Assembly (NCBI GenBank): GCA_035624455.1
Contig: DASPRM010000155.1
Location: 1 to 42,761, forward strand
Direction of reading: 5' to 3'
From: Terriglobales bacterium
GTDB lineage: Bacteria; Acidobacteriota; Terriglobia; Terriglobales; Acidobacteriaceae
Length of the DNA: 42,761 bases
The position numbers were made by a program, and so were the translations under genes. Positions within the stretch are counted from its first letter, which is position 1, and each line of letters starts with the position of its first letter. Of this stretch, positions 1 to 9,271 are shown piece by piece. The notes beneath the pieces are model-generated. The model had not been told where the DNA came from, did no database searches, and saw only the letters and a program-made list of their open reading frames with translations.

Positions 1-1
1 C

Positions 2-3000
2 CAAGCCACCGGCAATGCAACCATTAATGATTCAAACGGCAATGTAATCACGGTCACAACCAACAGCGGCACCACGACTTTCACGGACACGCTGGGCACT
101 ACCGCGCTGACAGCTTCAGGTACGCCGCCTGGCAATGTTACCTACTGCTATCCCTCTCCGACCAATCCCAGCCAGCAGACTTGCTTTACTGTGACCTATT
201 CGCAGTACACAGTGCAGACACACTTTCTCTGCTCGGGTATAAATGAGTACTCAAGTCCTTCGCCAGTGTCGTTCATCACTGGGATCACTCTTCCCGGCGG
301 AGGGTCCTACTCCATTGGCTACGAGCAGACACCTGGATTTGGCTCGGGCTATGTAACGGGCCGAATTAACTCGATTTCCATACCTACAGGTGCCGCGATT
401 ACCTACACATACACTGGCGGGAATAACGGTGTCGAATGCGCAGACGGCAGCACTGCTGGCATAACTCGCCAAATCAATAACAATGGGTCAGTCGCAACAT
501 GGACATATACACGTTCGGGATCGACTCCCAATTGGACGACGACGGTCACCGATCCTCAGACCAACCAAACCCAAATCAATTTCAAAACTGACACGAATAA
601 TCTCAACTATTACGAAACCAGCCGCACGGTTACCGACCATACTCTTGGCCTGCTCAAAACCATCGTCACGTGCTACAACTCTTGCAACAACAATGCCCTT
701 ACCTTGCCGGTTACGGACCTCTATACATACACCGAATTCCCGAATACCAGCGGACGAACAAGTCTGGTCCACACGGCACTTGACCCGACGTACGGTCGAG
801 TGACCGAAACCGACGAGTATGATTTCGGATCGAAAGGGAGTGGCACGCAAGGTGCTCTCCTGCGCAAAACCACCATGCAGTACGCTTCCTTAGGAGCTAT
901 TGCTGATCATCCCTCCCAAGTCACCGTCTACGACGGTAATGCGCACGTCAAAGCTCAAACGACATATAGCTATGATCAGTGGGGACCCGCCACCACAACT
1001 GGAACACCACAGCACATTTCCGTGAGCGGTCCCCGCGGAATGCTCACAACTCTTCAACGATGGACTCAAGGAAGCAACTGGATTACAGATCAGTTCTATT
1101 ATTTCGACACAGGCATGCTTGACTGGCGTTGGGACCCGAATGGATCTCAAGAATACTATACGTATGGAGACTGCGGTAATTCCTTCCTGACAAATGACAG
1201 CCGCTACGGAGGCTTGCACACCTCCGCACATTGGGATTGCAATGGGGGTCTACTGCTTTGGACAAAGGATGAGAACAGTCGCCAGACCACATACACATAT
1301 GGTGATGCAAACTATTGGCGTGCAACGGAAATAGATTATCCCGACGGCGGCCAGACCACTTTTACATACTACACGGCAGCCCCAGTGCCTTGGGCTGTGG
1401 TCACAACACAAAAGATCGATAGCGGGGGTCGAACACTCTCAACCACGACTCAATACGACGGCCTCGGAAGATCGATGCTGCAGTTCAGTACTGATCCTGA
1501 CGCAAGTGGCGGCAACGATTACGTCGGCATAGGCTATGACAGCTTAGGGCGAGTCTCAGCGGTTTCTAACCCTTATGCCACGACAAGCGATCCGACTTAT
1601 GGCACGACAGTGTATTCCTACGATTCCTTGGATCGCATCACCAAAATTACTCGACCCGACAACAACACTGTACTCTACAGCTATAGTGGCGCTGCTGTCT
1701 CCACACAGGACGAGGGCAACGGCAACATTCGTGTGCAGAGAATCTCTCAAGTCGACGGACTGGGCCGAATCACATCGGTATGCGAACTGAGCTCAAACAC
1801 CTTAGTTGGAAGTAATGGCTCTCCCGGAGCGTGCGGTCAGGATATTGCGGCGACTGGATTTCTTACTTTGTATACCTACGATAGTCCCGTCAACACGATG
1901 CAGATCGCACAGCCGGGTTTAAACAATCGGTCTATCACTTATGACGGCTTGTCGCGTGTGGTTAGCGAAACAAATCCCGAGTCCGGTACAACAACGTACT
2001 TCTACGACACGGGCAGCCCGGGCGACCTTTATCAACGAGTCCGCCCGAGCCCCAATCAGAACGCGGGCTATACGCTCACGACCACGTATAGTTACGATCA
2101 ATTGCATCGCCTTACGCAAATTCAATACAGCGATAACAATCCCTCTCCTCCGTACACCACTCCAGGAACAACATTTCAGTACGATCAGACCAGCATTTGG
2201 GGCGTCACTCCTCAAAACCCGCTGGGCAGACTGACCCATACCTATCGTGGATCAGGCAACAGCTGTGCTGGCAATGTCCTGAGCTATGATGCGATGGGAC
2301 GCGTGGTGAATGAGTGGCAACAAACACCAACACAGTGCGGCGGTAACACCACGTGGCCGGTTTCCTACTCCTACGACTACCTTGGCAACTTACTCTCCTG
2401 GTCGAACGGTATGGGGCCAACCCTCAACAACACCTACAATACCGCCGGACGGCTGCTCACAGTCTCAAGCTCGCTCAGCGATAGCTCCCATCCCAATCCA
2501 CTGCTTACAGGGGCATCAGACCATCCTTCAGGGGTGAAGTACAATCCTCTCGCTCAAGTGGTGTCGGCAAAATTCGGTGATGGGATGTCGGATACTCTCA
2601 GCTATGATTCGCGTGGGCGGCTAAGTTCAGTTCTCAATGGCAATTTGGTCTACAGTCTTGGGCTAACCTACAATCCTAACAGTACCGTAAAGGTAAGCAA
2701 TGAGTCCTACAACAAGAAATGGACTTACTCCTACGACGAATTCAACCGGCTGCAGACCGCTTCCAAAACTGGACAGGGCTTTTCCTATGACTATGACCGG
2801 TATGGAAACCGCTGGCACCAGAACGTAACGGCTGGCAGCGGGTACAATATCCTATACAGCTTCGATGCCAACAACCATATCACTCCTGACAACTACGTAA
2901 CCTACGACGCTGCAGGCAACGTAATCAGCGATGGCTCTAACAACTACACTTACGATGCTGAGGGTATGGTGATATCGGCGAACAACGGCAATGGCAGGTA

Positions 3001-4207
3001 CTTCTACGATGCCTTCAATCGGCGAGTTCAAAGGATTTACGGCTCAACCTATGACTACGCCTACGATCAGCAGGGCAGAGTGATCGGAGTATCGTCCGGC
3101 GGATCGATGTACCGGGGCGAGCTTTATGCAGGCGCCTGGCACATAGGGACGTATTTCGGTACCGGCACCTACTTCAACCAGTTAGACTGGCTTGGGACCG
3201 AGCGGGTACGCGCAGATTGGACAGGAGCAGTGTATGAGTCCTGCCAGAATACGCCGTTCGGGGACGGCCAGACCTGTACGGGCGGCGAGTCGAGTCTCAT
3301 CCACTTTGCCGGAATGGAAAGCGATCCCGAAACGAACGATGGCGACAGCAGCGTCAGCCATACCTGGAATCGGCAATACTCGCCGACCGAAGGCCGCTGG
3401 CTGACCGCTGATCCGGCTGCTCAGGCAGTCGCCAATCCCGGTAATCCCCAGAGCTGGAACCAATATTCGTACGTGATGAATAATCCAACCACCTTTATCG
3501 ATCCGCTGGGACTTGATGGTTCCCAACCGAGCATATGGATTAACGCGTTCTGCCAGGCCGATCCGATATTCTGCGCAGCAACGCCAGCCGAGGCGTATCA
3601 ACTTTGCGTGTTCATCGGTCTATGCGGCGACAACTCAAGCGGCAACACGGGAAGTGGAGGAAATGGAACTGGCAGTGCGGGGCCGACGCCATCTGCAGCT
3701 AGCAACAGTAAGCCGCCGTTGAGTGGTGAGACCAATGGGATACCGAATGGATTTCGCATTCCACGCCAGAACATCTGGAACGTGCTCTTGCCGGGGAGTA
3801 TGCAATGCGACTTCGGCGTGTGCGTGCCGATTGGAAACGGCGTGCTGGGCGGGACACTATCCTCGACGTTTTCTCTTGATCCTGGGTTTCTCATGAGCTT
3901 GAGGTTGCTGTCTAACTTGATTGCCCCCTTTAAGCAGGTTACGACACAGCAGTGTAGTTGTGCCGATATGCGAAGTAGTTTGACGCATTGTGGCTACACG
4001 TGTACATGCGCTGGAGGCGAGGAATGGCCGTCAGCTGTTTGGGATAAGCTTTTTATCAGAATTGGTTGCGGAAAGTGGGCGTGCCCGATTGGTCTCGATT
4101 CCACGCTGAGCACAACCCATTGGGTACTGCCGGGTGTAGTTGATATGAGAATTAGGTCAATGCAGATCAACAGAGGTACTTGTGTTTATCCGGGGGATGT
4201 CCATTAA
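2..4207 (+). CDS. RHS/YD-repeat protein, 5'-truncated by the window edge
   Basis: The reading frame is open from base 2, so the gene starts outside the window; a GTG at 191 is only an internal codon. The visible 1,400 residues are packed with YD-type repeats (for example YDGLGR, YDSLGR, YDALGR-like and YTYD motifs), which in this family form a large hollow beta-shell. The RHS core ends with a recognisable block around 3380-3514: RQYSPTEGRWLTADP, then NQYSYVMNNP and DPLGL at 3500-3514. After DPLGL comes a variable C-terminus of 230 residues with a Gly/Ser/Pro-rich linker and a cysteine-containing end. In RHS proteins this position usually holds the effector or toxin domain; here I do not recognise the domain. 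Codon use is more AT-rich than in the downstream housekeeping genes, common for RHS genes. Function as a secreted or contact-dependent effector is inferred; a structural surface protein is also possible. Confidence 0.9.
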   Translation, partial: QATGNATINDSNGNVITVTTNSGTTTFTDTLGTTALTASGTPPGNVTYCYPSPTNPSQQTCFTVTYSQYTVQTHFLCSGINEYSSPSPVSFITGITLPGGGSYSIGYEQTPGFGSGYVTGRINSISIPTGAAITYTYTGGNNGVECADGSTAGITRQINNNGSVATWTYTRSGSTPNWTTTVTDPQTNQTQINFKTDTNNLNYYETSRTVTDHTLGLLKTIVTCYNSCNNNALTLPVTDLYTYTEFPNTSGRTSLVHTALDPTYGRVTETDEYDFGSKGSGTQGALLRKTTMQYASLGAIADHPSQVTVYDGNAHVKAQTTYSYDQWGPATTTGTPQHISVSGPRGMLTTLQRWTQGSNWITDQFYYFDTGMLDWRWDPNGSQEYYTYGDCGNSFLTNDSRYGGLHTSAHWDCNGGLLLWTKDENSRQTTYTYGDANYWRATEIDYPDGGQTTFTYYTAAPVPWAVVTTQKIDSGGRTLSTTTQYDGLGRSMLQFSTDPDASGGNDYVGIGYDSLGRVSAVSNPYATTSDPTYGTTVYSYDSLDRITKITRPDNNTVLYSYSGAAVSTQDEGNGNIRVQRISQVDGLGRITSVCELSSNTLVGSNGSPGACGQDIAATGFLTLYTYDSPVNTMQIAQPGLNNRSITYDGLSRVVSETNPESGTTTYFYDTGSPGDLYQRVRPSPNQNAGYTLTTTYSYDQLHRLTQIQYSDNNPSPPYTTPGTTFQYDQTSIWGVTPQNPLGRLTHTYRGSGNSCAGNVLSYDAMGRVVNEWQQTPTQCGGNTTWPVSYSYDYLGNLLSWSNGMGPTLNNTYNTAGRLLTVSSSLSDSSHPNPLLTGASDHPSGVKYNPLAQVVSAKFGDGMSDTLSYDSRGRLSSVLNGNLVYSLGLTYNPNSTVKVSNESYNKKWTYSYDEFNRLQTASKTGQGFSYDYDRYGNRWHQNVTAGSGYNILYSFDANNHITPDNYVTYDAAGNVISDGSNNYTYDAEGMVISANNGNGRYFYDAFNRRVQRIYGSTYDYAYDQQGRVIGVSSGGSMYRGELYAGAWHIGTYFGTGTYFNQLDWLGTERVRADWTGAVYESCQNTPFGDGQTCTGGESSLIHFAGMESDPETNDGDSSVSHTWNRQYSPTEGRWLTADPAAQAVANPGNPQSWNQYSYVMNNPTTFIDPLGLDGSQPSIWINAFCQADPIFCAATPAEAYQLCVFIGLCGDNSSGNTGSGGNGTGSAGPTPSAASNSKPPLSGETNGIPNGFRIPRQNIWNVLLPGSMQCDFGVCVPIGNGVLGGTLSSTFSLDPGFLMSLRLLSNLIAPFKQVTTQQCSCADMRSSLTHCGYTCTCAGGEEWPSAVWDKLFIRIGCGKWACPIGLDSTLSTTHWVLPGVVDMRIRSMQINRGTCVYPGDVH

Positions 4208-4398
4208 CTGTGAGAATAGCAAGTCCTCACCCTGAGCCATAATGAGCCGAGGGGTTTATGCCCTGAGCAACCGTGCGTAGAATCGTACGGATCGTACGGA
4301 GCAACGCTGGTTGTTCTCGGATCACTCCGTCCGCATGATGGCTAACATAGCGTTGCCTTTCTGCGGTTCGGCCAAAATTTGAAGAGGGGATTATTGTC

Positions 4399-4602
4399 AT
4401 GAGGACATCAGGATATGTGCTAGGGATGATCGGAGTCGCGATCGCACTGGCAGCGTACATCTTTCGTTTTCCGTTGCAGATCGGAATGAACGGACATTAC
4501 TTTGAACCGTGGTTGTTGCTGAAGATTCTCGGGATAGTTCTGTTGCTCCTTGGGATCGTACTGGTAGTCCGTGCCTCGGGCCAGCCAACGGTTTCCCAGT
4601 GA
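4399..4602 (+). CDS. Small two-helix membrane protein (67 aa)
   Basis: The ATG at 4399 follows a purine-rich stretch, gaagagggga, about 9 bases upstream, a plausible ribosome binding site. The protein has two hydrophobic segments, about residues 6-22 and 42-60, joined by a short loop that includes FRFPLQIGMNGHYFEP, and a short polar C-terminus. I recognise no family. It is the first gene after the RHS gene and in the same direction, 190 bp away. Immunity proteins for RHS toxins often occupy this place and some are small membrane proteins, so that role is possible, but nothing in the sequence proves it. It could equally be an unrelated small inner-membrane protein. Confidence 0.6.
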   Translation: MRTSGYVLGMIGVAIALAAYIFRFPLQIGMNGHYFEPWLLLKILGIVLLLLGIVLVVRASGQPTVSQ

Positions 4603-5212
4603 GAACCACCACGGGATAAAGGACCAAGGGTTGATCCGAGGCTCCGATGGGAGGAAGGATTTTCAGGACCCCGTAGAGCCCCAATCGCCTCCCGCTGTCG
4701 CTCGCGATATTTCTATCTCACCTCCCACTTCCCGTGTCCGATTCCGTAACCCTTACCGTTTCACCGTTTCCACTCTTCGCTCCCATTACCGTTCCCCACG
4801 GCCATATCCGCGCCTCGCTCAGAGCCGCATTTGACGCGGCTTCGACGCATGTCATGGCGCTCGGAGCCGCATGAATACTGGCTAAGATAGAGATACGAAA
4901 ACGGAGGTGTGTACATATACGCAGCACATACATACTCTCCCCCCATTCGTTTGACCGCGCTCGCAACTGGTCCGTAAACTGGTCGGCCTGGGCGGAGATT
5001 GCTGGCACTGCGGAACATGATCGCCAGCCACCGTTCGCTGCGCTCAGCATGGGGCGCCCACAGTTTGGCGACTCGATCATTCCAAAATCCGGAAACAACT
5101 CCCTCGCCGCTAAGCTGCTCGGGATTTCGCTAGTGGGCTCCCGGCCGCGGCGGACTCACGCCCGCAAGACAGCTCAACTTCGAGTCGGGCGCGGATCAGT
5201 AACCCGCGCCCT

Positions 5213-5230
5213 CCCTCAGGATGACAGGGT
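5213..5230 (-). repeat. Partial copy of the GTCATCCTGAGG-type dispersed repeat
   Basis: Read on the minus strand this contains tgtcatcctgaggg, related to the longer copies at 20931-20978 and 40649-40698. It lies about 55 bases beyond the hairpin at 5286-5309, the same arrangement as around 40.6 kb. Confidence 0.5.
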
Positions 5231-5285
5231 GGGAGTGTGCTAGTGGAGGCAAACCCTCAGGTACAGGCACTCTCAGAGGAGAACC

Positions 5286-5309
5286 GGCGCGGACAGGAGT
5301 GTCCGCGCC
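5286..5309 (-). terminator. Stop-proximal hairpin repeat after the M28 peptidase gene
   Basis: Perfect 9-bp stem, ggcgcggac (5286-5294) with gtccgcgcc (5301-5309), and a 6-base loop. It begins 8 bases after the peptidase stop codon (5318-5320, minus strand). No U-run follows, so it is not a textbook intrinsic terminator, but it could protect or end the 3' end of the transcript. A related hairpin follows the anti-sigma gene at 40576-40604. Confidence 0.6.
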
Positions 5310-5317
5310 ACACGAAC

Positions 5318-7048
5318 TTACTTGGTCGCTCCTGCGTTGGTGCGGTCCGGTTCCTCGGCGATCGCCTTCAGGCTGGCTTTGCGTGCTGTGTCAAACTCGT
5401 CGCCGGGTACCCAGGCAGTCAGTTCAGGAGCGGAAGCCGCCTTCCATCCCAGTTCAAAGCCGAAGCGCGTGATTTCAGCCAGGCCGGTGAAGTCCCAGTC
5501 GGCGTGGTATTCGTCGCTGGGCTGATGATAGTCGCGATCGGTGTAATCCTTCTCCAACTGGAAGCCATAGTCGATGGGATGGCCTTTGAACTTCATGCCT
5601 TCATTAATCGAGAAGGAGGGGACACCCACGCGGGCGAAGCTGAAATGATCGGAGCGATAGTAGTGGCCTGCGCCGGGATTGGAGTCGGGCTTGATTTCCA
5701 GGCCGAACTCTTTTGCCGTGGCTTTCACTACCGGATAAAAAGTGGTGCGCTCGGCGCCGCTGACATCCACGTCCTCGGGAATGCCGCGTGGCGCAACCCC
5801 ATCGAAGTTCAGACCCAGCGCAATGTCACCTGCCGGAACAGGAGGCTTGCGTCCCAGAAATTCAGAGCCGCGCAAACCCTGCTCTTCGGCGGTGACAGCA
5901 GCAAAAAGGATGGAGCGTTTTGGAGGCTGGGAAGCGCTGGCGAAGGCGTGAGCCAGTTCCAGGAGAATTCCGCAGCCGGTACCGTTATCGATGGCGCCAT
6001 TGTAGATGTTGTCTCCGGGCTGGCCGGGATGGATTCCCAGATGATCGTAATGGGCACTGTAGATCACGGCCTGCTGCTTGAACTTCGGATCGGAGCCGGG
6101 GAGCATCGCGACCACGTTGCTGGATTCAAATGGGCGAATCTTGCTGGTGATGTTGGACTCCACACGAACCGGCAGGGGGACGGGGCGGAAATCGCGCGAG
6201 CGGGCTTGCTCGATCAACGTGTCCAGGTCCTTTCCGACTGAGGACAGAAGATTCCTGGTGACATCCAGTTGCATCCAGGCCGCAAGCTTCAGCTTGGGAT
6301 CGCTGTCGGAGCGCAGATAGGAGCGCTCACCTCCCCAGGAGTTTCTTACTACGTCCCAGCCATAGCTGGCCATGTCGGTTTTGTGGATGATGATCGCGCC
6401 CACCGCGCCTTTGCGCGCAGCTTCCTCGTACTTGTAGGTCCAGCGGCCGTAGTAGGTGAGTGCCTTGCCTTTGAAGAAGTTGGGATCGTCGGAAGGAGGC
6501 TCATTGACCAGCACGAGCAGCACTTTGCCGGCTACGCTCACGTCCTTGAAGTCGTTCCAGTTGTACTCCGGCGCCTCGATGCCATAGCCAACGAACACTA
6601 GGTCGGAATCAATTTTGGAAGCGGTGTTCTGGGTTTCATCCATGGCGACGATGTCATCGCCCTGGCGGAGGGCTACGGGCTTGCCGCCGCCGGGAGTCAG
6701 GGTCACGGTGCTGGTCGGTTCAGTGGCGATGCCGACCATGGGTACTTTCTGGAAGTAGGTTCCGTTATCTCCCGCTGGTTTCAGACCGAACAGGGCAAAT
6801 TCCGTCGCGATGTAGTCGGCGGCGATGTCTCCGCCGCGCTGGCCGGTACCGCGTCCCTCGAGCAAATCGCTGGAAAGAAACTTCACGTGAGCACGGATGC
6901 GCTCCGGATTGATCAGCTTCATCGCTGCTTGCGCCGAGGCAGGGAGCGATTGCGCAGAATCGACTGGCTTTTTGACGCTGGGCCGGGATGCTCCAAGCGC
7001 GAGAATAGAAAGAAGCAGAGAAGCAGATATGAAGGCGGATCTACGCAT
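5318..7048 (-). CDS. Exported M28 family metallopeptidase with PA domain
   Basis: Protein of 576 residues with an N-terminal signal peptide (hydrophobic residues 5-20). A protease-associated (PA) insert lies about residues 130-260, followed by the M28 zinc-peptidase domain at about 300-530. The expected two-zinc site is complete: H333 in SAHYDHLG with D335, bridging D354 in AIDNGTG, general base and ligand E388-E389 in TAEEQG, D416 in NFDG, and H508 in DYHQPSDE. This makes an active periplasmic or secreted aminopeptidase or carboxypeptidase likely; the exact substrate cannot be read from the sequence. The gene stands alone and is divergent from the YihY gene. A hairpin repeat directly follows its stop codon. 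The long open frame on the opposite strand (5237-6241) is a shadow. Confidence 0.93.
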   Translation of the reverse strand: MRRSAFISASLLLSILALGASRPSVKKPVDSAQSLPASAQAAMKLINPERIRAHVKFLSSDLLEGRGTGQRGGDIAADYIATEFALFGLKPAGDNGTYFQKVPMVGIATEPTSTVTLTPGGGKPVALRQGDDIVAMDETQNTASKIDSDLVFVGYGIEAPEYNWNDFKDVSVAGKVLLVLVNEPPSDDPNFFKGKALTYYGRWTYKYEEAARKGAVGAIIIHKTDMASYGWDVVRNSWGGERSYLRSDSDPKLKLAAWMQLDVTRNLLSSVGKDLDTLIEQARSRDFRPVPLPVRVESNITSKIRPFESSNVVAMLPGSDPKFKQQAVIYSAHYDHLGIHPGQPGDNIYNGAIDNGTGCGILLELAHAFASASQPPKRSILFAAVTAEEQGLRGSEFLGRKPPVPAGDIALGLNFDGVAPRGIPEDVDVSGAERTTFYPVVKATAKEFGLEIKPDSNPGAGHYYRSDHFSFARVGVPSFSINEGMKFKGHPIDYGFQLEKDYTDRDYHQPSDEYHADWDFTGLAEITRFGFELGWKAASAPELTAWVPGDEFDTARKASLKAIAEEPDRTNAGATK

Positions 7049-7163
7049 CTAAGTTCTCCAGCTGCAGGAATGAAAGCCATTATTGTACGCTGTACCGAGG
7101 GGTCCCGCTTGCCCTGACCGAAGGTCATCGGACACGCCTGCCGGGCTCTGCTAGAGTTTCATC

Positions 7164-8114
7164 ATGGCTTCAGTAGTCGAAGGTTCGGGCACCGCCAAAC
7201 CTTCTCCACCAGGAAGAGGCGTTGCCCCAGTGCGCGGTGCAGTGAGCCCGGTTACGGGCAAGCCGGTGGTGATCCATCGCTCCTGGATGCATGCCGTGCT
7301 GTACGGCTTGCGGCGGCAAGCCTGGCCGCTGCTAACCTATCTTGCCCAAACCGATGTGCACACGTTCGCATTTTCCGTCGCCTGCAACGCCATACTTTCC
7401 TTTTTCCCGTTTGTCGTACTGATGCTGACCGTCAGCCGCAGGGTGTTTCACTCGCAGGCGATGGTGGACGTGATCATTAACCTGCTGCGAGATTACGTGC
7501 CTACCGGCCAGGATTTTGTGATCCGCAACGTAAAGGCACTGGCGAATGCGCGAAGCAACGTGCAGGTGTTTTCGCTGTTCATCCTGCTGTTCACCTCCAC
7601 TGGAGTTTTTCTGCCATTGGAAGTGGCGCTGAACCGGGTATGGGATTTTCGCAAGAACCGATCCTACCTGGGAAATCAGGTAATGGCGCTCGGGCTCGCC
7701 TTTTGTTCCGGCTGCCTGGCGCTGCTCTCCATCGCCGCCACCGCTACCAACCAGGTCTGGCTGCGCTATCTGTTTCTTGGTGACGTCAATCTGTTCTCGC
7801 GCACCGTGGGCTACGTAGTCATGAAAGTGTGCGCGGTGATCGCCAGCATTGCGATTTTCTTCCTTATCTATTGGCTGCTGCCTAACGGAAAAGTCCCGGC
7901 TCGCGCGGTTATGCCCGCGGCCGTAATTGCCGGTTTGCTGCTGGAACTGGCGAAATACGCTTACGTCCTCTCGCTGCCCCGGCTCAACTTCCAGGAGATC
8001 TATGGCCCCTTCTCGATTTCCGTGACGCTGATTTTCTGGGCTTTTCTGGCGGGGTTGATTCTGCTGACCGGAGCCCGGCTGTCAGCAGTGGGCAGGATCG
8101 CGGAAAACCAGTAG
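7164..8114 (+). CDS. YihY/BrkB family inner-membrane protein
   Basis: Protein of 316 residues, close to the usual family length of about 280-320. After a 45-residue Pro/Gly-rich cytoplasmic start come about six transmembrane segments. The family-typical FAFSVACNAILSFFPFVV segment lies about residues 68-86, a VALNRVWDF-like motif follows the third helix, and FQEIYGPFSISVTLIFW lies near the end. Members are polytopic membrane proteins of uncertain function, once mis-assigned as RNase BN. The start at ATG 7164 is the first in frame after the divergent promoter region shared with the M28 gene. The last about 20 codons are partly duplicated at 9301-9365, outside any gene. Confidence 0.88.
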   Translation: MASVVEGSGTAKPSPPGRGVAPVRGAVSPVTGKPVVIHRSWMHAVLYGLRRQAWPLLTYLAQTDVHTFAFSVACNAILSFFPFVVLMLTVSRRVFHSQAMVDVIINLLRDYVPTGQDFVIRNVKALANARSNVQVFSLFILLFTSTGVFLPLEVALNRVWDFRKNRSYLGNQVMALGLAFCSGCLALLSIAATATNQVWLRYLFLGDVNLFSRTVGYVVMKVCAVIASIAIFFLIYWLLPNGKVPARAVMPAAVIAGLLLELAKYAYVLSLPRLNFQEIYGPFSISVTLIFWAFLAGLILLTGARLSAVGRIAENQ

Positions 8115-8119
8115 CACGC
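8056..8119 (+). repeat. Direct repeat copy 1: 3' end of the yihY gene
   Basis: Left copy of a duplicated segment: 16 identical bases (8056-8071 = 9301-9316), a diverged centre of 19 versus 20 bases, then 29 identical bases (8091-8119 = 9337-9365) that include the yihY stop codon. It flanks the gene at 8219-9271. Confidence 0.85.
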
Positions 8120-8218
8120 CTTAGCAGACTCCGGATTTCGTAACAAAACTCAGATTCTCTTGCACATCGCAAATGCTTGGTGTTCCATTGTCGCACCGGG
8201 AAACAGAAGGGCACCGCC

Positions 8219-9271
8219 ATGAAGATCTGGGAGTTGTTTCTCATTGGGTTTTGCGCTCTTCCATTCATTGGCCAGGCACAAAACGACAAGTCCAGCATGG
8301 GGCCGACTTCGCCCTCCGCAGACGGTAGCCGCGATTTCCGAATTACATCCAGCGTCAGGGTTCCCCTTAGGGGCGCGCTGTTCGGCAGGGCCAAGTGCGA
8401 CGGCGAAGAAGATATTTATCTTCGTCTGATCGATGCGGAAGCTTCAGAAAAACACCAGGACTATTTAACTCTGCCAATTCGAAAACTCAGGCCAGATGGA
8501 ACGATAGCAGGTTCGTTCAGTGTTACAGGTGTTTCTCCACGCCTGGGACTCATGGACTTTTTTGTTACGCACAATGGAGGAATTTTCGGTGTGGGCCACG
8601 GCGACCCGCCCGTTTACGTCGTTTCATTTTCCGAGGGTTCATCTCCACCAAAGGTGGTGAGACTTGAAACCGATCACTTCGTCCCCTACCAGATTGCAGT
8701 TTTCAAAACGGGTGAGTTTCTGGTCAGCGGCATACATGGGCCGCACAATCGGACTCCTTACACCGCTGTTTTTGACGCGAGTGGAAAGCCCATTAAGACC
8801 ATCTACGAGCCCGAGGACGAGGACGCCAGGAAGAGGGCGGAAGCGGGCGAACCTGGCTTCAGGCCTGACTACATGGTCTTCGGCAACCTCTTCGTGGTTC
8901 GTGGTGATGTGGTTCTGGGTTCCGATGGGAACGCATACCTCTTGAGGGCGGGTTCTACAGCATTGATTTATGTGATTTCTTCTACAGGCCAAGTTCTGCG
9001 AAAGCTGAGTGTCGAGGCACCCAGCTCCGGGCTCACGGCGGAAAGGTTGCAATCCCTATCGGGAAGGTTGGCCATCGCTTTTCTTCAGAAGGGTATGAAC
9101 CAAGGCGTGATCCAAGTCGTTGACTACCAGGGACGGTCAATTGCCACCATCCCCAATGAGGACCCGCGGACGTATCCTGGACATATGGCATGCTTCGGGT
9201 CACAAGGCTTCGCCTTCCTGCAGACGGACGACGACAAAGGCCTCCACATCAATAGAACGTTACCCCAGTAA
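8219..9271 (+). CDS. Exported protein of unknown function, possibly beta-propeller-like
   Basis: The start is placed at ATG 8219, not at the upstream in-frame ATG 8177, because 8219 has an agaagg ribosome binding site and begins a clean signal peptide, MKIWELFLIGFCALPFIGQA. The mature protein of about 330 residues is rich in beta-strand patterns with recurring hydrophobic-Gly-Asp/Asn-Gly turns (VLGSDGNAYLL, FKTGEFLVSG, VFDASGKPI). These suggest a propeller-like sensor or scaffold; no catalytic motif is visible and I do not recognise the family. Its codon choice is more mixed than its neighbours. The gene sits exactly between two copies of the yihY tail, suggesting it arrived or was duplicated by recombination. 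Confidence 0.75.
   Translation: MKIWELFLIGFCALPFIGQAQNDKSSMGPTSPSADGSRDFRITSSVRVPLRGALFGRAKCDGEEDIYLRLIDAEASEKHQDYLTLPIRKLRPDGTIAGSFSVTGVSPRLGLMDFFVTHNGGIFGVGHGDPPVYVVSFSEGSSPPKVVRLETDHFVPYQIAVFKTGEFLVSGIHGPHNRTPYTAVFDASGKPIKTIYEPEDEDARKRAEAGEPGFRPDYMVFGNLFVVRGDVVLGSDGNAYLLRAGSTALIYVISSTGQVLRKLSVEAPSSGLTAERLQSLSGRLAIAFLQKGMNQGVIQVVDYQGRSIATIPNEDPRTYPGHMACFGSQGFAFLQTDDDKGLHINRTLPQ

Larger units (their letters stand above)
4603..5317. other. 715-bp non-coding stretch with degenerate repeats
   Basis: No convincing gene on either strand. Around 4750-4800 short pyrimidine-rich units resembling TTACCGTTTC occur several times. Around 4811-4875 the words gagccgcat and gcggcttcg recur. The right end carries two members of dispersed repeat families, listed separately (5213-5230 and 5286-5309). 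The open frames here lack ribosome binding sites and recognisable domains. Confidence 0.5.

Noticed and set aside
5237-6241. 334-codon open frame on the plus strand
   Set aside because: It is antisense to the M28 peptidase, whose zinc motifs and signal peptide are complete on the other strand.
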